From Archilochus colubris (Eukaryota > Chordata > Aves > Apodiformes > Trochilidae): 64,000 nt of DNA. The stretch lies in the NCBI GenBank assembly GCA_023079485.1, contig CM041083.1, positions 61,385,810 through 61,449,809 on the forward strand, in the 5' to 3' direction. The notes under the pieces are model-generated. The model had not been told where the DNA came from. It saw only the letters and a program-made list of their open reading frames with translations, and ran no database searches. The position numbers were made by a program, and so were the translations under genes. Position 1 is the stretch's first letter, and each line of letters starts with the position of its first letter. Shown here one piece after another: positions 1 through 11,450 of this stretch.

Positions 1-756
1 GAGTTATACCTGTCATTTCTGAAGCTGAGATCCTCTCAGTATTTAAATGAATTCTCACAGCATCCTGATGTTGGCACTGAAGGTCCCCAAAATAAGCAGA
101 ATTAGGTCACATGGTCAATCAGGAGCAAAGACTTTCTTGGAGTTCCCTGAGCACTACGGAAACAAAGCCCTGCTCCAAATTACTCCTAAAGTAGTGTCAC
201 AACATGGTTTTGAATAACACCAAATAAACAGGTTTTGCCTTAGTTATTGAGCATATATCTCAAATGTGGTTGGCTCTGTTGCTACAAGCAGCATAAACTT
301 AACTGATTTACTCCCCAATTCCCTTTGCTTTCTTATAGGTGCATTATTCCTATTCCTTCCCTTTTGCATGCATTCAGTCTGCTTTGAATGCTTCTAAGAG
401 GAAGAGAAGCGTACATAGAAGTGTGTTAAGAAAAAATCAGAGACTTGTGAGTTGTTTTCAAATTTAGAGATTTCTTTGACAAGAAATGAGGGCGAAGGAG
501 TGGGAAGCCAGCCACACTTGAAGGAATTTAACAGAAGAGGGAAAACATAATACAAGACTCTTAGATGTACTGGAAGTAGTGGAAAAAAGTTCATTCTAAG
601 CATGTGGAAAATGGTAAGATGAGAAATTGTTGAAATAATTTGGGAAAAAAAAGAGGGGGAGTTCTGGTCTCAAGGAAACTGTAAAACCCTCCCTGCTCAA
701 GACTTTCTAAGCTAAATAGAAGCAAAAAAAATCAAAACAAAACCAACAAAATTGCC
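1..756. other. Unique AT-rich non-coding DNA
   Basis: No coding similarity, RNA gene or repeat family recognised. An A-rich stretch (about 721-750) immediately precedes the CR1 fragment that follows. Confidence 0.6.
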
Positions 757-968
757 AAGGAAGGTTTAGATTGGATATTAGGAAAAATTACTTCACTGAA
801 AGACTGGTCAAACACTGGTACAGGTTGCCCAGGGAAGTGGCTGACAAAAAACACAAAAATATGATACTTAAGGAGATGGCTTAGTTGGCATGGTGGTGTT
901 GGGTTGACAGTTGGACTTTATGATCTTAGAGATCTTTTCCAAACTAAATGATTCTGTGATTTTGTGAT
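757..968 (+). mobile_element. CR1 LINE, 5'-truncated 3' end
   Basis: The sequence follows the CR1 ORF2 C-terminal and 3' UTR path: a GGTTTAGATTGGATATTAGG block, then the 'GGTTGCCCAGGGAAGTGG' block encoding the Asn-Gly/Arg-Leu-Pro region, then 'GTTGGACTTTATGATCTTAGAG', ending in ATTCTGTGAT/TTTGTGAT octamers. The part after the LP codons is shortened and A-rich. Substitutions are numerous, so this is a moderately old copy. 5' truncation is normal for CR1 target-primed insertion. Confidence 0.85.
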
Positions 969-3835
969 TAACTGCAGGTTGTTAAGATGCAGTTTCTTTA
1001 CTAGTAAAATAAAAACCATCCAAATAGTATCTGTTGATTTTGTATTTTTTTTTTTTTCTGAAAACTTACCTCTGATTTCTCTCAAATATAGCGAAATAAA
1101 TATCTGCAGCACACTCCTTCAAATGACACTTTTCAGAAAATGCTACTGTGAAGGTAAATTGGATCCTTTTGGAGAACTGATAGATTGGGGCAACAAATTT
1201 CACTGCAACAAGAGAAGACACCATCACTCACTGACTCCCAGTGCTCCAGTCAAGCCTCCTGCTTTTAGCTATTTTCTGAATTACTCCTAATTATACACTT
1301 AAACTTTCATAGCTACAAAGAAAAAGATAGCTGCATGATGTCTCTAAAGCTAAGGTATCTCTTGGGGATCTCACTGGGTCGGTGTCCTGAAGGAGAGTTC
1401 ACATGAACTTTGTAAAAAACAGAGATAATTATTCAGCTGAAGCACGGAAGGCAAATACAGATTTATCTTCCTCAGTAAAGAAAAGAATCTCTTTTCATAG
1501 CTAGAAGACTTGGCTATAATGCAACTACATAAATCACTGGTTTTAAAGCTGAGTTATACTCTAAATCAAAGGAACACTTGACATGTTTATTTCCTTAATA
1601 TATACTGGAAGCTATTATTTTTAAAATGGTTATATTCTCTTTTTTTCAGACTACATCTGGAGTGTCAAATTCACTGAAAACCATGATCCCGTTATGTTGA
1701 TAGTGGAAAAGGAAACTTCTCCATGTTCAAAATACTTTCAGTTAAAATACTGGTTTTCCACTTTTCTTTGGTAGCTACTATAAAACAGTTATTTTGATCT
1801 CTGAGGGACTTTAACCACCTGGCAATTTTCAAACATAGAAAGGGGATAAAAAAAGACTTCATAAAACTGATTATGTACTGTCTTGGCTTTATTGATTGTA
1901 TTTTATTATCACAGACTTAAAGGTAGTTTCTCCTCTATAATAGGTTGCAAAGTTCAAAATGAATGAGTAAAATAAGTCTGGTCTATTTTGAGGATTGTTG
2001 GTTTTTAGAGGTTAATAACCTTACAGATTTCACCCAGTGCATGGGGGTTTTATTACAAAAAACATTATTTTTTTACTTGTATTTAAGTGCACATTAAACC
2101 TACACCCATATTGTACTTATTCCAAGAAGACTTTTTATTGCTTTGTCATTTTCTATTTGTTTTGCTAAGAAATGCCAGAACTTGTATGTTGCTTGAAGCT
2201 TCTTCTGAGATGTTGTGCCCCCTGTTGCACTGAGGCAAAATTTTCTGGAGTGTTTTGTTTTCCTCTAATGTAAATGGAAAGGAAAGTAATCATAGAAAGT
2301 AATGATATGCTCAAAAGGGGTCGGTTTCGTTTGGTAGATACAGCAAATAACCAGTAACTCTTGAACTGTTTCTTTTAAAAACAAGTCCTGGTGCTTCATA
2401 TCCTCAGAACTCTGGTTAGGGTCTGCATTAGCTACACTTATCATGGTGAGTGGCTCTTCCATCTCTTTCTTGCCAACACAGGCTGCTGTGCAGAAATATC
2501 TACCTTTCATGAAAAATGGGAATAAACCATTCTTGCTGCTTCTTGCCAGCCCAAACCTTCATTTGTCACTGTCCCTGGAAGCAGACGGAAGCCCCTCCGC
2601 ATCACAACCCTGGTTATTAAAAAGTCCATACAGACATTTGGCTGTCAGGTGGCCATAAAGCAACTTGGAGCCTGGGAAGAGGAAGACAAGGGGGAAGAAT
2701 CACAGTGTCCTGAAGTAGAGCCTGTGGGAGTGGAGAGATGGGAGCAGCCCTGGAGCAGAGCAGAGCATACACTGAAAGTGCAGCTGCAGGACAGCTACAG
2801 ACAAGGAATAATCAGTCACGCACATCAAGCAATGGTGCTCCTGGCTGGGCTTTTCAAAAGGTCCTCAGTGATTTAAAATTGCAACTGCCATTGACTTCCA
2901 GTGGGGCTTAAGCACTTTCCAAAATTTATCCCTTAACACATCAAGCTGTTAGATAATGTTCTTTGTACTTTATTCTTTTTTAGCCTCGTTCTTTTTTTTT
3001 TGGCTGCCTTGGAAACCTAATGTCAGTTTCCATGGAGCAGTGCACTACAGCATATATATAGCATGATGACTTTACCTTTATATTTACCAGTCCTATGAGA
3101 CAGCAATGGTCATTCTCAACCATCTGAGATCTGAAAGTCAGCTCCATCCCAGGAAAGGGATGTCAACCATGGAAACATCAGCCTGTCTATTTAAACACTG
3201 TCGTCTCACTATTGTTTTGTGCCATCCAGGTTCACATCAGTGTCATATGTGAGCCCATGAGTTTCCTAGCAGTGCTAGGAACCACACTGATGCCAGCAGA
3301 TGACCATGGTTCATGGCAGTAATGGCACTTGGATTGATACAGTGTCAGGACTCAGCCTCAGAACCAGGTTCAGAGATGTCAACAGGGACAAAGTTGAGCA
3401 GTGTGTACATGGAATTAGAGACTGAATGCGGGTACTAAAGAGCCAGTCTCAGCTCAGGGTAGAGCACATCTGCTCTAAAACTGACTACCTTGAAGTAATC
3501 ACAGAAATCAAACGGGAAATTTTGTATAGCTTCTTATCAACATTTCTGAAAAAATTACGGGCCCTCAGCTCTTCTCAATGTTCCAAAATGAAAACTGTTC
3601 CTACTGTAAATAGTATCAGAGAACTGGGTTTCACCTGGCTGAACACAAAGGTCCGCAGGCACAGTGGCAGGACTCAAACTTACTGAATGGCAGTGAGAAG
3701 AGAATGCCACTGGTGCTTGGTGGACTTGGCTTTTCCTAGCACATAGCACATGGCAAATCTGGGCACCTCTGAGAAGTGCCTGGCTCTGGCTACTTTACTC
3801 TCTGCCAGTCAGGAATATAACATGGACCTCATGTA
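969..3835. other. Unique non-coding DNA
   Basis: No gene recognised. Contains a T-rich run near 1043-1056 and another at 2991-3001. Open frames of 65-110 codons occur on both strands, but none shows a domain, codon bias or splice context I recognise. Confidence 0.5.
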
Positions 3836-4050
3836 GGCTGAACAGTCCCAGGTCTTCCATCCTCTCCTTCTATGAGAGGGTCTCCAATCCCTAAATGACC
3901 TTCATGGCCCTTGGCAGGACTTGCTCCAGCATGCACAGGTCCTGAGGACTCCTCTGCACCTCTCAGATGTGGTCAGAGCAGCACTGAGCAGAGGAGAATG
4001 ATCAGCTCCCTTGGACTGCTGGCAGTGTTATTGCTACTGCTCATCAGAAG
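3836..4050 (-). mobile_element. CR1 LINE fragment, internal ORF2 part
   Basis: Read on the minus strand this is the CR1 ORF2 thumb region. The + strand shows 'GGCTGAACAGTCCCAGGTCTTCC', a degraded 'CTCATAGGAGAGG'-type block (TCTATGAGAGGG), 'GGACTTGCTCCAGCATG', 'AGATGTGGTCAGAGCAGCACTGAGCAGAGG' and 'TTGGACTGCTGGCAGTG', in the expected order. It contains neither the 3' octamers nor the catalytic domain, so it is truncated at both ends. Confidence is limited by heavy divergence toward the right boundary. Confidence 0.75.
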
Positions 4051-4619
4051 TCTGGGAGAGAAGAATGAGATGATTTTTTTTTTTCCTATCAAATTATTTT
4101 ATGGCCCTTGAGAAGCTATTGTAATCAGTTAAAATAGGGCTGTGAACTCCAGTGCAAAGCTGGCCTCAGTGAGTTTCCATCTTCTCTGACAGCAAGAAAA
4201 AAACACATGTAAAATATTCTTGCTTCATTTGAAGTAGTTATACAGTATTGCTTTTATTTAGTGTTCTTAAATTCTCATTTATTCCTACATGAAATTGACA
4301 GTGTATTTAGAATAAGGTCCATAAAGAAAGAAGTTTACATATGCATTTAAAGAGTAGATGAAGAGCTTTTTATTTAGACTATAAAGTTCATGTGTTATTT
4401 CTTTGAGAAACTGGAAAGGCTTTCTGTACAAAAAAAAAAAATTAAAATAAATCAAAAAACATGGTGACAATTTTATGTACTGAAAATGCAGAACTACACA
4501 ATTTAATCTGAGTAGTGACTTCAGATGTTCTAATGCCACCATTTAAAAGGAAATAGTTGGGTGTTTTTCTTTTAGAAAGGTGACTAAAGGTTGGAAAACT
4601 ATAGTAACTGGAAGAGCCA

Positions 4620-4762
4620 AGCCTGCCTGAGTTCAAGAAGTGTCTGGATGATGCTCTCAGGCACAGTGTGATTCTTCGGGTGCACTGCACAGGGACAGGA
4701 GTTGGACTTGATGCTTCTAATGGGCCCTTCCAACTAGGCAGATTCTGTGATTCTATGATTTG
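4620..4762 (+). mobile_element. CR1 LINE 3' tail (LTR-independent, short)
   Basis: Shows 'TTCAAGAAGTGTCTGGATGATGCTCTCAGGCACA', then 'GTGTGATTCTTCGGGTG', 'AGGAGTTGGACTTGATGCTTCT', 'GGGCCCTTCCAACTAGG' and terminal ATTCTGTG/ATTCTATG octamers. The 'GATGCTCTCAGGCACA' variant marks a CR1 subfamily different from the copies at 6898, 9736 and 29428. Only the last ~140 bp are present. Confidence 0.85.
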
Positions 4763-5524
4763 TATTCTGAAAATCATAAGATCAAAAGCTGATGATGCTG
4801 TGAATTTTCTTAATTTTTAAAAATAATGTTATATTAAATGTGAGAGAGGTAGATTTAGGCAGTGTAGATGGGTATGCAGAGAATGAACACTAAGGCATAG
4901 TTAGTGTTCAGTAAGGAATAGTCATGCTGGAAGCAGGCATAACAATTCAAAGCCATACTCTATAGAATTTTCCATGTGTACCCATCCTGATAAACTTCTT
5001 GCAGGATAAGGAGCAGGGTCAAATAGGGATTGTATGGTTTCTATATTTGTTACAGCTCACGAGCAACACATGGTGTTGGTGGTGCTGTCTGATATTCCAG
5101 AACTGCTTAATGGGAAGTGGTCTAGGGTAGAAAAGCAACTGTAATAAAAAATTGCTGAAATGCCTGGTACTGAATAGACTCAATGTCTCTCCTAATAGGT
5201 ATGTTTTATTTTCACAGGAAAATATTTCTTCGGAAAATTTTGATCACACAGTGATTTGCTAGCAAGGAAAGGTTTGGTCTCCTGAGGCAAAACAGCTGTT
5301 AGGGATAGAAAAGTGAGAACTGGGTTCAAATACATTACAAAAATACTATATCTTTATTACTAAAAATCCATGGAAAACATTTTCACATGAACTTCCAAGA
5401 CACAGCTGACATCACAGAGGTATCTGTATTTTCTTTGCCCAAAAATGAAGAATAGAACTACTTTCAACAGCTGGATCTTCCCAAAGCCACCTATCTCTTT
5501 CCCTTTAGGGAAATGTTTTTGAAT
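4763..5524. other. Unique non-coding DNA between CR1 fragments
   Basis: No feature recognised. Confidence 0.5.
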
Positions 5525-5885
5525 TATACACTCATAGACTCAGAACCATCAAATGTTTTTTTTGTGGGAAAGAACCTTTTTAAGTTCACAGTAAATTTCT
5601 TCCTAATATCTAATCTAAACCTGCCATCTTCCATTTTAAAACCTTTATCCTTTGTGCTATAAATACAAGCTCTGGTAAAAAGTCTCCCCTCATCTTTCTC
5701 CTAAGCACCTTTTCAGTATTTAAAGACAATAAGCTTTTCCAAAAGCCTTGTCTAGCCCACGAACCCCAACTCTTTGAGCTTTTCCCCCCACCAGAGGTGT
5801 TCCATCCCTCAAATCACTTTTGTGGCCCTCCTCTGGACCAGCTAGAAATTTTCACTTGTTTCTTGTGCTGGAGAGCTGAATGCAG
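5525..5885 (-). mobile_element. Older CR1 LINE fragment
   Basis: On the + strand the order is that of a reversed CR1: a degraded tail (GACTCAGAACCATCAAATG), 'ATTTCTTCCTAATATCTAAT', 'CTAAACCTGCC', 'TAAAACCTTTATCCTTTGTGCTAT', 'CTGGTAAAAAGTCTCCC', 'CCCAACTCTTTGAGC' and 'TGGCCCTCCTCTGGACC'. Many substitutions and a T-rich expansion near 5552-5560 indicate substantial age. Both ends fade gradually, so boundaries are approximate. Confidence 0.85.
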
Positions 5886-6897
5886 CAGCCACAATTTTTT
5901 CCTTACCCATAATTTGTAACCTTCAGCAGACCATGCTATTCAACCAGTGGTTTCCAAACAGCTGCAACTTAAATAACAAAATGGGTGTTACAGCACTAAA
6001 ACTACAGTTCCGTCTCTTCTGATTCCTTTGCAAATTCTGACAAAGAAGTCCAAAGTATGGTAAATGGTATTGTAAATTAATGGTGCTAGGATCCAAGATT
6101 CAAAGTCTGAATTCAATAAAATCAATAAAATTCAACATTCAAAATTCAAGAAATAAAATTCAAAAATCAATAAAACTGTGATCCACAAAGAAGAAAATTT
6201 TGACATGTAATAGCTCATGGTTTGAACATGATTGGATAGACCAAAGTGCTTTGGGTGCAGTTCAATTGCTGCACATGCTGCTTGGGGTTAGGCTGTCAAA
6301 GGTTATCAAGAGTTTGTATCTGTGCCTCTCTTCCACCCAAAGGTAAAGGCAAGACAACATTTCCATTAATATTTGGAGTGGATAGCCTGGTTTAGCCCCT
6401 AGCTCATTGCAAGTGCTATTTGCACTTATGCTTTTTGGCTTGCTTGTTGACTACTGATTTATGGTAAGCAAAACTTAATAAATAATGATTTATTTAATAA
6501 TGTAGGTAGCAATCTGGGACTGTAGCTACTTGTGCCTGAAAGCCCTTAAGCTCAACATTCAGCTGCCTCTGTCATTTTCAAAAACATCAGCCAACTCCAG
6601 AAAAGGTATTTTTTCAACATTCCTTAATCTCCTTCACCTCTGACATCATCCCCATCCTCCTCACTTGCTCATCTAGAAAATGGCCAACTTCAAGATCTGG
6701 CCCAGGTGAAGGCTGCACCATGGGATCCATTTGGCAGAGGCTGGGGAAGCAAGCAGCAAGGCAGTGCTGCCTGTGAGGTTCTGTGGTCACAAGGAAGGTA
6801 CAGATTTCACTTGCTACATTAATGGATCCTACACAGATTTTATTTTGGTGTCTATCTGCAGTTGACTCCCTGTCTGCTGAGAGAAGCTCAATATATA
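5886..6897. other. Unique DNA with one A-rich degenerate repeat
   Basis: Apart from the AAAATTCAA-type repeat listed separately, nothing is recognised. No coding similarity. Confidence 0.5.
6094..6176. repeat. Degenerate (A)AATTCAA-rich tandem repeat
   Basis: Short words 'ATTCAA', 'AAATTCAA' and 'ATCAATAAAA' recur with irregular spacing over about 80 bp, giving a low-complexity A-rich patch with C as the only frequent interruption. It is not a clean microsatellite; it looks like a decayed one. Confidence 0.6.
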
Positions 6898-7147
6898 TAG
6901 GGCATGGTCTCAAGTTGTGCCGGGGGAGGTTTAGGTTGGACATTAGAAAGAATTTCTTTATGGAGACGGTGACCAAACATTGGAATGGGTTGCCCAGGGA
7001 AGTAGTGGATTCTCCATCCCTGGAGATATTTAAAAAGAGACTGGATGTGGCACTCAGTGCCATGGTCTGGTAACTGCAGCAGCAGTGGATCAAGGGTTGG
7101 ACTTGATGATCTCTGAGGTCCCTTCCAACTGAGCCGATTCTATGATC
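6898..7147 (+). mobile_element. CR1 LINE, young-subfamily 3' end
   Basis: Begins abruptly at 'GGGCATGGTCTCAAGTTGTG' and runs to ATTCTATGAT. The frame across the body reads as the CR1 ORF2 C-terminus: '[17 protein letters not shown]', then '[18 protein letters not shown]', then '[12 protein letters not shown]' and a stop. My hand alignment to the matching part of the copy at 9736-10381 gives about 17 differences in about 247 bp. That places both copies in the same relatively recent CR1 subfamily. The upstream junction lies in unrelated AT-rich DNA (ATATATATAG), consistent with 5' truncation. Confidence 0.92.
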
Positions 7148-9735
7148 TCCCCCAAAAATGTAGCAGAGGAGTACCTGCTTCTTTTTGCACTTCTGCAAGT
7201 TCGATTACAAAAATTGATACCTGGACTAGAATACAACCAAGCATCCAGATCAGACTCTCACCCAAGAGAGCAGCCTGACTGGACATAGGGGCAACTGTAT
7301 CCCCAGCAAAGCAATGTTATGTATCACCTATTATCAAGAGCTCACTGATCTGTTCAGCAGATGTGCTGGGAGTCTTGAGAACGTGGAAACAGCAGTTGCC
7401 ACCCTTCGCTCTTTCAGTTCGAAGTTTTTACGGATTCACAGTGTCTGATCATGTTTTATAGTTTGAGGCCAGCACTACTCAAGTTTTTTCAGCTTTTCTT
7501 CCCTTTAGTGTTACCTTCCTCTCTGCATCTTTCCAAAGACATTTTCTTAACTTTTTCCTATCTACTTCAGTTTTCATTAGAGTCTTTAATCACACACATC
7601 TTCTCATTTTCTGTTTTTTGGAGGAGGAAAAGTGCTCCAATCAGATTACTTATTGCTCAGCGATTTGAGACAACTTCAAGCTCCCCGCAGTCTCAGCTGA
7701 ACTGGAGTTGTGTCATGTTTTGCCCAATCAACAGCCCACTTTCAAGTGGCAAATAACAACCAAGGAGCCCCAGATTTAGCATTAGATCGTTTTTCTCAGC
7801 TGGAAAAACAGTATGCATGCTAGTAAGAAACTGAGAACATTGCTTTGATATTCTTGATTGAGCCACGGTTAGGCATACAGCCTTAGAAAAGTGGTCAGAT
7901 TCCTGCAGGTGACATACAGTTCACTTTCTGTGTGACTTCTTGAGCTTCCTGCAGATGCCTGCCCACTCTGCCTGAGCATCTTGTAAACACAGGATGTTTG
8001 CTCAGTTTTTCCATGCAAATGAAAGCTTCTGAAAAGCTGCTCCTGTTCCCTATCTCTCCATTTACCTCATACCAATAGCTGGGTTCATGTTCAACAGTGT
8101 CTCTCAACCACTACAGCAGTAATATCTATGTTGTTTACACTTTGAAAAATAAACCCCATTGAGTCCTACCAGTTATCTCCAAGAAGGTATCAATCAATAC
8201 TGAACTCTCTCTGCTCAGCAAGTGACTCGCACTAAGAAACAACGTGCTCCTTGGTTTGATAGGCAAAAGACAACCAAATACAGTTCTGTTCTGCATACTG
8301 AATGATTTCATCAAATGCAGTCCTGTCCAGGACATATATTCTGTCCTATGTTCCTAGCAAGTGCATAATCTCAAATTTAGCCATTATTTAACTTCCTTTT
8401 CCAATTCAATGCCCAGCGTATCCACTCATGGCTCAGATCCATGGTTCTGATTATCTAGAAAAAATGCAGCTGGGATCAATCCTCAAATGAACTCCTTAGA
8501 ACAAGATGGGACTGAAAAGGTTTATACTGAAATGACTTCTCTTTCATGCTGCCCTTTTGTACCACAAAGATGAGATTTTGAGATCTGTTCCAACTATCTG
8601 TTTTGCCAGTCTCTTTTTAGCCAAAATGACAATTGTATGAGTGCAAAAACATTCCACTCTGGTAGCCTTTGGTAGAGTAAAAATCTAGATATTTTGTGGA
8701 CTTCTTTATTTTTGTTTATTTTTACCCTTATATGCAAAAAAACCAGAGCTTCCTAGACAAAATTCCCTCTTTAGATCTTCTTGTCATCTCAGCCACTCTA
8801 CTGCACCTTATTCTCCATAGAAAACTGCTATATAGAGATAGTGTATGTAGACTTCCATGGAGCCCCAGATTGGCACAGGGGTCTCTCAGACAAATTGTTT
8901 GTATTTTTTTTCTCTTTTGCAATGTTTTGATATGAGATAGATATGCAGCCCTTTTGCATATTATTTTCTCTCAACATAAAACATACACCTATGCAACACT
9001 CTACTATTGAACGTCTGTGGTCTTTTTTTCAAGAACTGTTTATTTTGAATTATGAAAAATCAAGACTTGCATAATTTTGTGGCTTTTATTATGCTTTATT
9101 GTTACAGCTGAGTCTATTTTAAAGTGATTGTGTTTGTTTACATTTTGCCTATATAGCCTTTTTCAAAAGAGACAATTTTTTTTTTCTGCAAAAATATTGA
9201 ATTTCCTGTGCCAGAATGTAATTTTAGAAAGAAAGATAACATCACTTTTGGCTAAAAAGCTATTTTAAAGAACAGACTATGCTTATTTAAACAAATAATG
9301 ACTCTTTATTGCCATTATAATTCAAGTCTTTGATACAAAAAATTCAAATCACAGATGGAAGTAGGTGAAACAGTTCTACAACTCACAGCTGAAATTCAGT
9401 AAGTCTCAGTATAATCTTTTCAATATACTGAAAGAATGCTGCAGGAAGTACACCAGTCACTCCAACCTTCTGCTCAGTGGCTGGGGGAAAGCAAGGGTAA
9501 AGTCTCTGGATAGGAGGACCCCAGTGGTGAATCTAACACATGGGAACTGCAGAACAGCAGTCAAAATGTAAGGAGTAGATGGTGTTGTGTTTTTAATGTA
9601 AGGCAGGATACACTTCTGAAGGGTAGGACTGGGGAAAAACAGCCCTTTTTTCTATAAATTGAATTATTATATATTTATATATATAGTTATATATTTAGAT
9701 TCCTTCTACTCTATGTCACAGAAGTGATCAGACAG
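7148..9735. other. Unique non-coding DNA
   Basis: No gene or repeat family recognised apart from short T-rich tracts (8906-8914, 9177-9186) and an AT-only patch at about 9661-9700 (TATATTTATATATATAG type). Confidence 0.5.
9661..9700. repeat. AT-rich low-complexity patch
   Basis: Nearly pure A/T with irregular TATAT units, just upstream of a CR1 insertion. Confidence 0.6.
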
Positions 9736-10381
9736 ACATGAGCCAGCAGTGTGCCTAGGTGGCCAAGAAGGCCAATGGCATCCTGGCCTGTATCAGGAAC
9801 AGCGTGGCCAGCAGGTCCAAGGAAGTGATTCTGCCCCTGTACTCAGCACTGGTGAGGCCACACCTCGAGTACTGTGTCCAGTTCTGGGCCCCTCAGTTCA
9901 GGAAGGAGATTGAGATGCTGGAGCAGGTCCAAAGGAGGGCAACCAGGCTGGTGAAGGGACTCGAGCACAGACCCTATGAGGAGAGGCTGAGGGAGCTGGG
10001 GCTGCTCAGCCTGGAGAAGAGGAGGCTCAGGGGAGACCTCATCACTCTCTAAAACTCCCTGAAAGGAGGGTGTAGCCAGGGGGGGGGTTGGTCTCTTTTC
10101 CCAGACGACTTTCAACAAGACAAGAGGGCATGGTCTCAAGTTGTGCCGGGGGAGGTTTAGGTTGGATATTAGAAAGAATTTCTTTACAGAGAAGGTGATC
10201 AGCCATTGGAATGGGCTGCCCAGGGAAGTAGTGGATTCTCCGTCCCTGGAAATATTTAAAAAGAGACTGGATGTGGCACTCAGTGCCATGGGCTGGTAAC
10301 TGCAGCGGTAGTGGATCAAGGGTTGGACTTGATGATCTCTGAAGTACCTTCCAACCGAGCCAATTCTATGATTCTATGATA
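9736..10381 (+). mobile_element. CR1 LINE, 5'-truncated, ~650 bp, longest well-preserved copy
   Basis: Covers the C-terminal part of the CR1 ORF2 protein (endonuclease/reverse transcriptase that copies CR1 RNA by target-primed reverse transcription) and the 3' UTR. The frame from about 9736 reads 'MSQQCA', then '[20 protein letters not shown]', '[19 protein letters not shown]', '[20 protein letters not shown]' and '[20 protein letters not shown]'. It hits a stop right after 'LRGDLITL' (about 10050), where 'VYNYLKGG' is expected. The following C-terminal segment continues in a shifted register. The tail has 'GGGTTGGACTTGATGATCTC', 'CCTTCCAACCGAGCC' and ATTCTATG octamers. The catalytic RT core and the endonuclease are absent, so it cannot move on its own. 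Confidence 0.95.
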
Positions 10382-10829
10382 AGATGCATCCTTGTCTGAC
10401 ATCCCCTGTCAGAGGAAGAGTGTCAAACAAGCTTCTATCAGTTTTTGCTCTACCATATGTCCCAGCAGGGAGCTCTCTCAAATATCAGGTGTTTTTTTTT
10501 TTAAACAAAGCTTTTCACAAGTCCTCAGGTTTCACATTTTCACGTTGCCTCTCCTCAGACTGAAATAAAATTTTTGCTTTAGACTTATCCTGAATTTTGC
10601 AAGCAGCACAGACAGGAATTTATACTCAAGCATTTACCCAGAACATAAACTGTGATTCCAGATGATTCTTTACTAAGTTTAGCTTTCATCAGTCAATCTA
10701 CAAGTGGATTTTGTAACTCCTGGTTAGCAAAGACTGTTATCAGGTGAATTCCATAATTCTTGAAGGATGGTCCTTGCTCCTAAATTCCAGCAGAAGGGCT
10801 CTACTGGTTTTCTGTATGTGTTTACTCTG
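10382..10829. other. Unique non-coding DNA between two CR1 elements
   Basis: No feature recognised except a T-rich run near 10493-10502. Confidence 0.5.
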
Positions 10830-11450
10830 TTTTCAGAGTATTATCTACAGTGACTCCTGACTGGAAACATTTAATTTCAAGCTTATCATCATCTGATAGT
10901 ATATAAAGTTAGGCCTTTGTTTTTCCCATGTGCATGACTTTACATTTATTGAACTGAAATTTCATCAGTTTTTTTATGTCCCAATCACTCACAATTACAA
11001 GAGCCCACTACAAATCCTTGCAGTCAGTTTAGTTTTGACAAGTTTGAATAATTTTATGTCATTAGCAAACCTCGTTATCTGGTATTTCCTCACTTTCTAG
11101 ATTTTTCTTGAGGATGTTGAAAAACAGCAAAATAAGAGCAATTTTCCCTATAGCAATTCCTCTCTATTGTGAGAACTGAAATGTCTGGTTTTTGCTTCCT
11201 ACATTTATCTGCTGAGAATTCATACCATCTGTGACAAAAAGCTCTCTCTGATCTCTCAGTGGTCTAAGTTTTTTTAAAATACCTTCATGGACGTCCTCCA
11301 CACATTTTCAGAGTTTTGACTACTTTTTTTTCTCCTCTATCAACATTTCATCGTGTGCTTTTAGATTTCTTCAAACAACTCTAACAGACTCATCAGACAC
11401 AATTTTCTCAAAAGGTCTCATACTTCTGCAGGATCAGCACATCACAATTA
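10830..11450 (-). mobile_element. Ancient, heavily decayed CR1 LINE (ORF2 RT core)
   Basis: Reverse-complement reading gives landmarks of the CR1 reverse transcriptase core. 11069-11058 encodes Phe-Ala-Asn-Asp where active elements have Phe-Ala-Asp-Asp (catalytic box). 10947-10919 encodes Lys-Cys-Lys-Val-Met-His-Met-Gly-Lys, the conserved motif downstream of the catalytic box. The + strand text between follows the reversed CR1 order known from turtle and crocodile copies: ACATTTATTGAACTGAAATT, then CCCAATCACTCA, AAATCCTTGCAGTC, TTATGTCATTAGCAAAC and GATGTTGAAAAACAGCA. A further stretch at about 11340-11440 (TTCAAACAACTCTAACAGACTCA) also fits. Many stops and indels are present. The element is much older than the copies around it. 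Left and right limits are approximate. Confidence 0.75.

Noticed and set aside
5313..5326. GGGTTCAAATAC resembling a tRNA B box
   Set aside because: No A box, acceptor stem or anticodon arm can be folded from the upstream sequence.
6614..7198. 194-codon minus-strand frame
   Set aside because: Much of it is the antisense of the CR1 element at 6898-7147; the rest has no similarity I recognise.
9843..10319. 158-codon minus-strand frame
   Set aside because: Antisense shadow of the CR1 element at 9736-10381.
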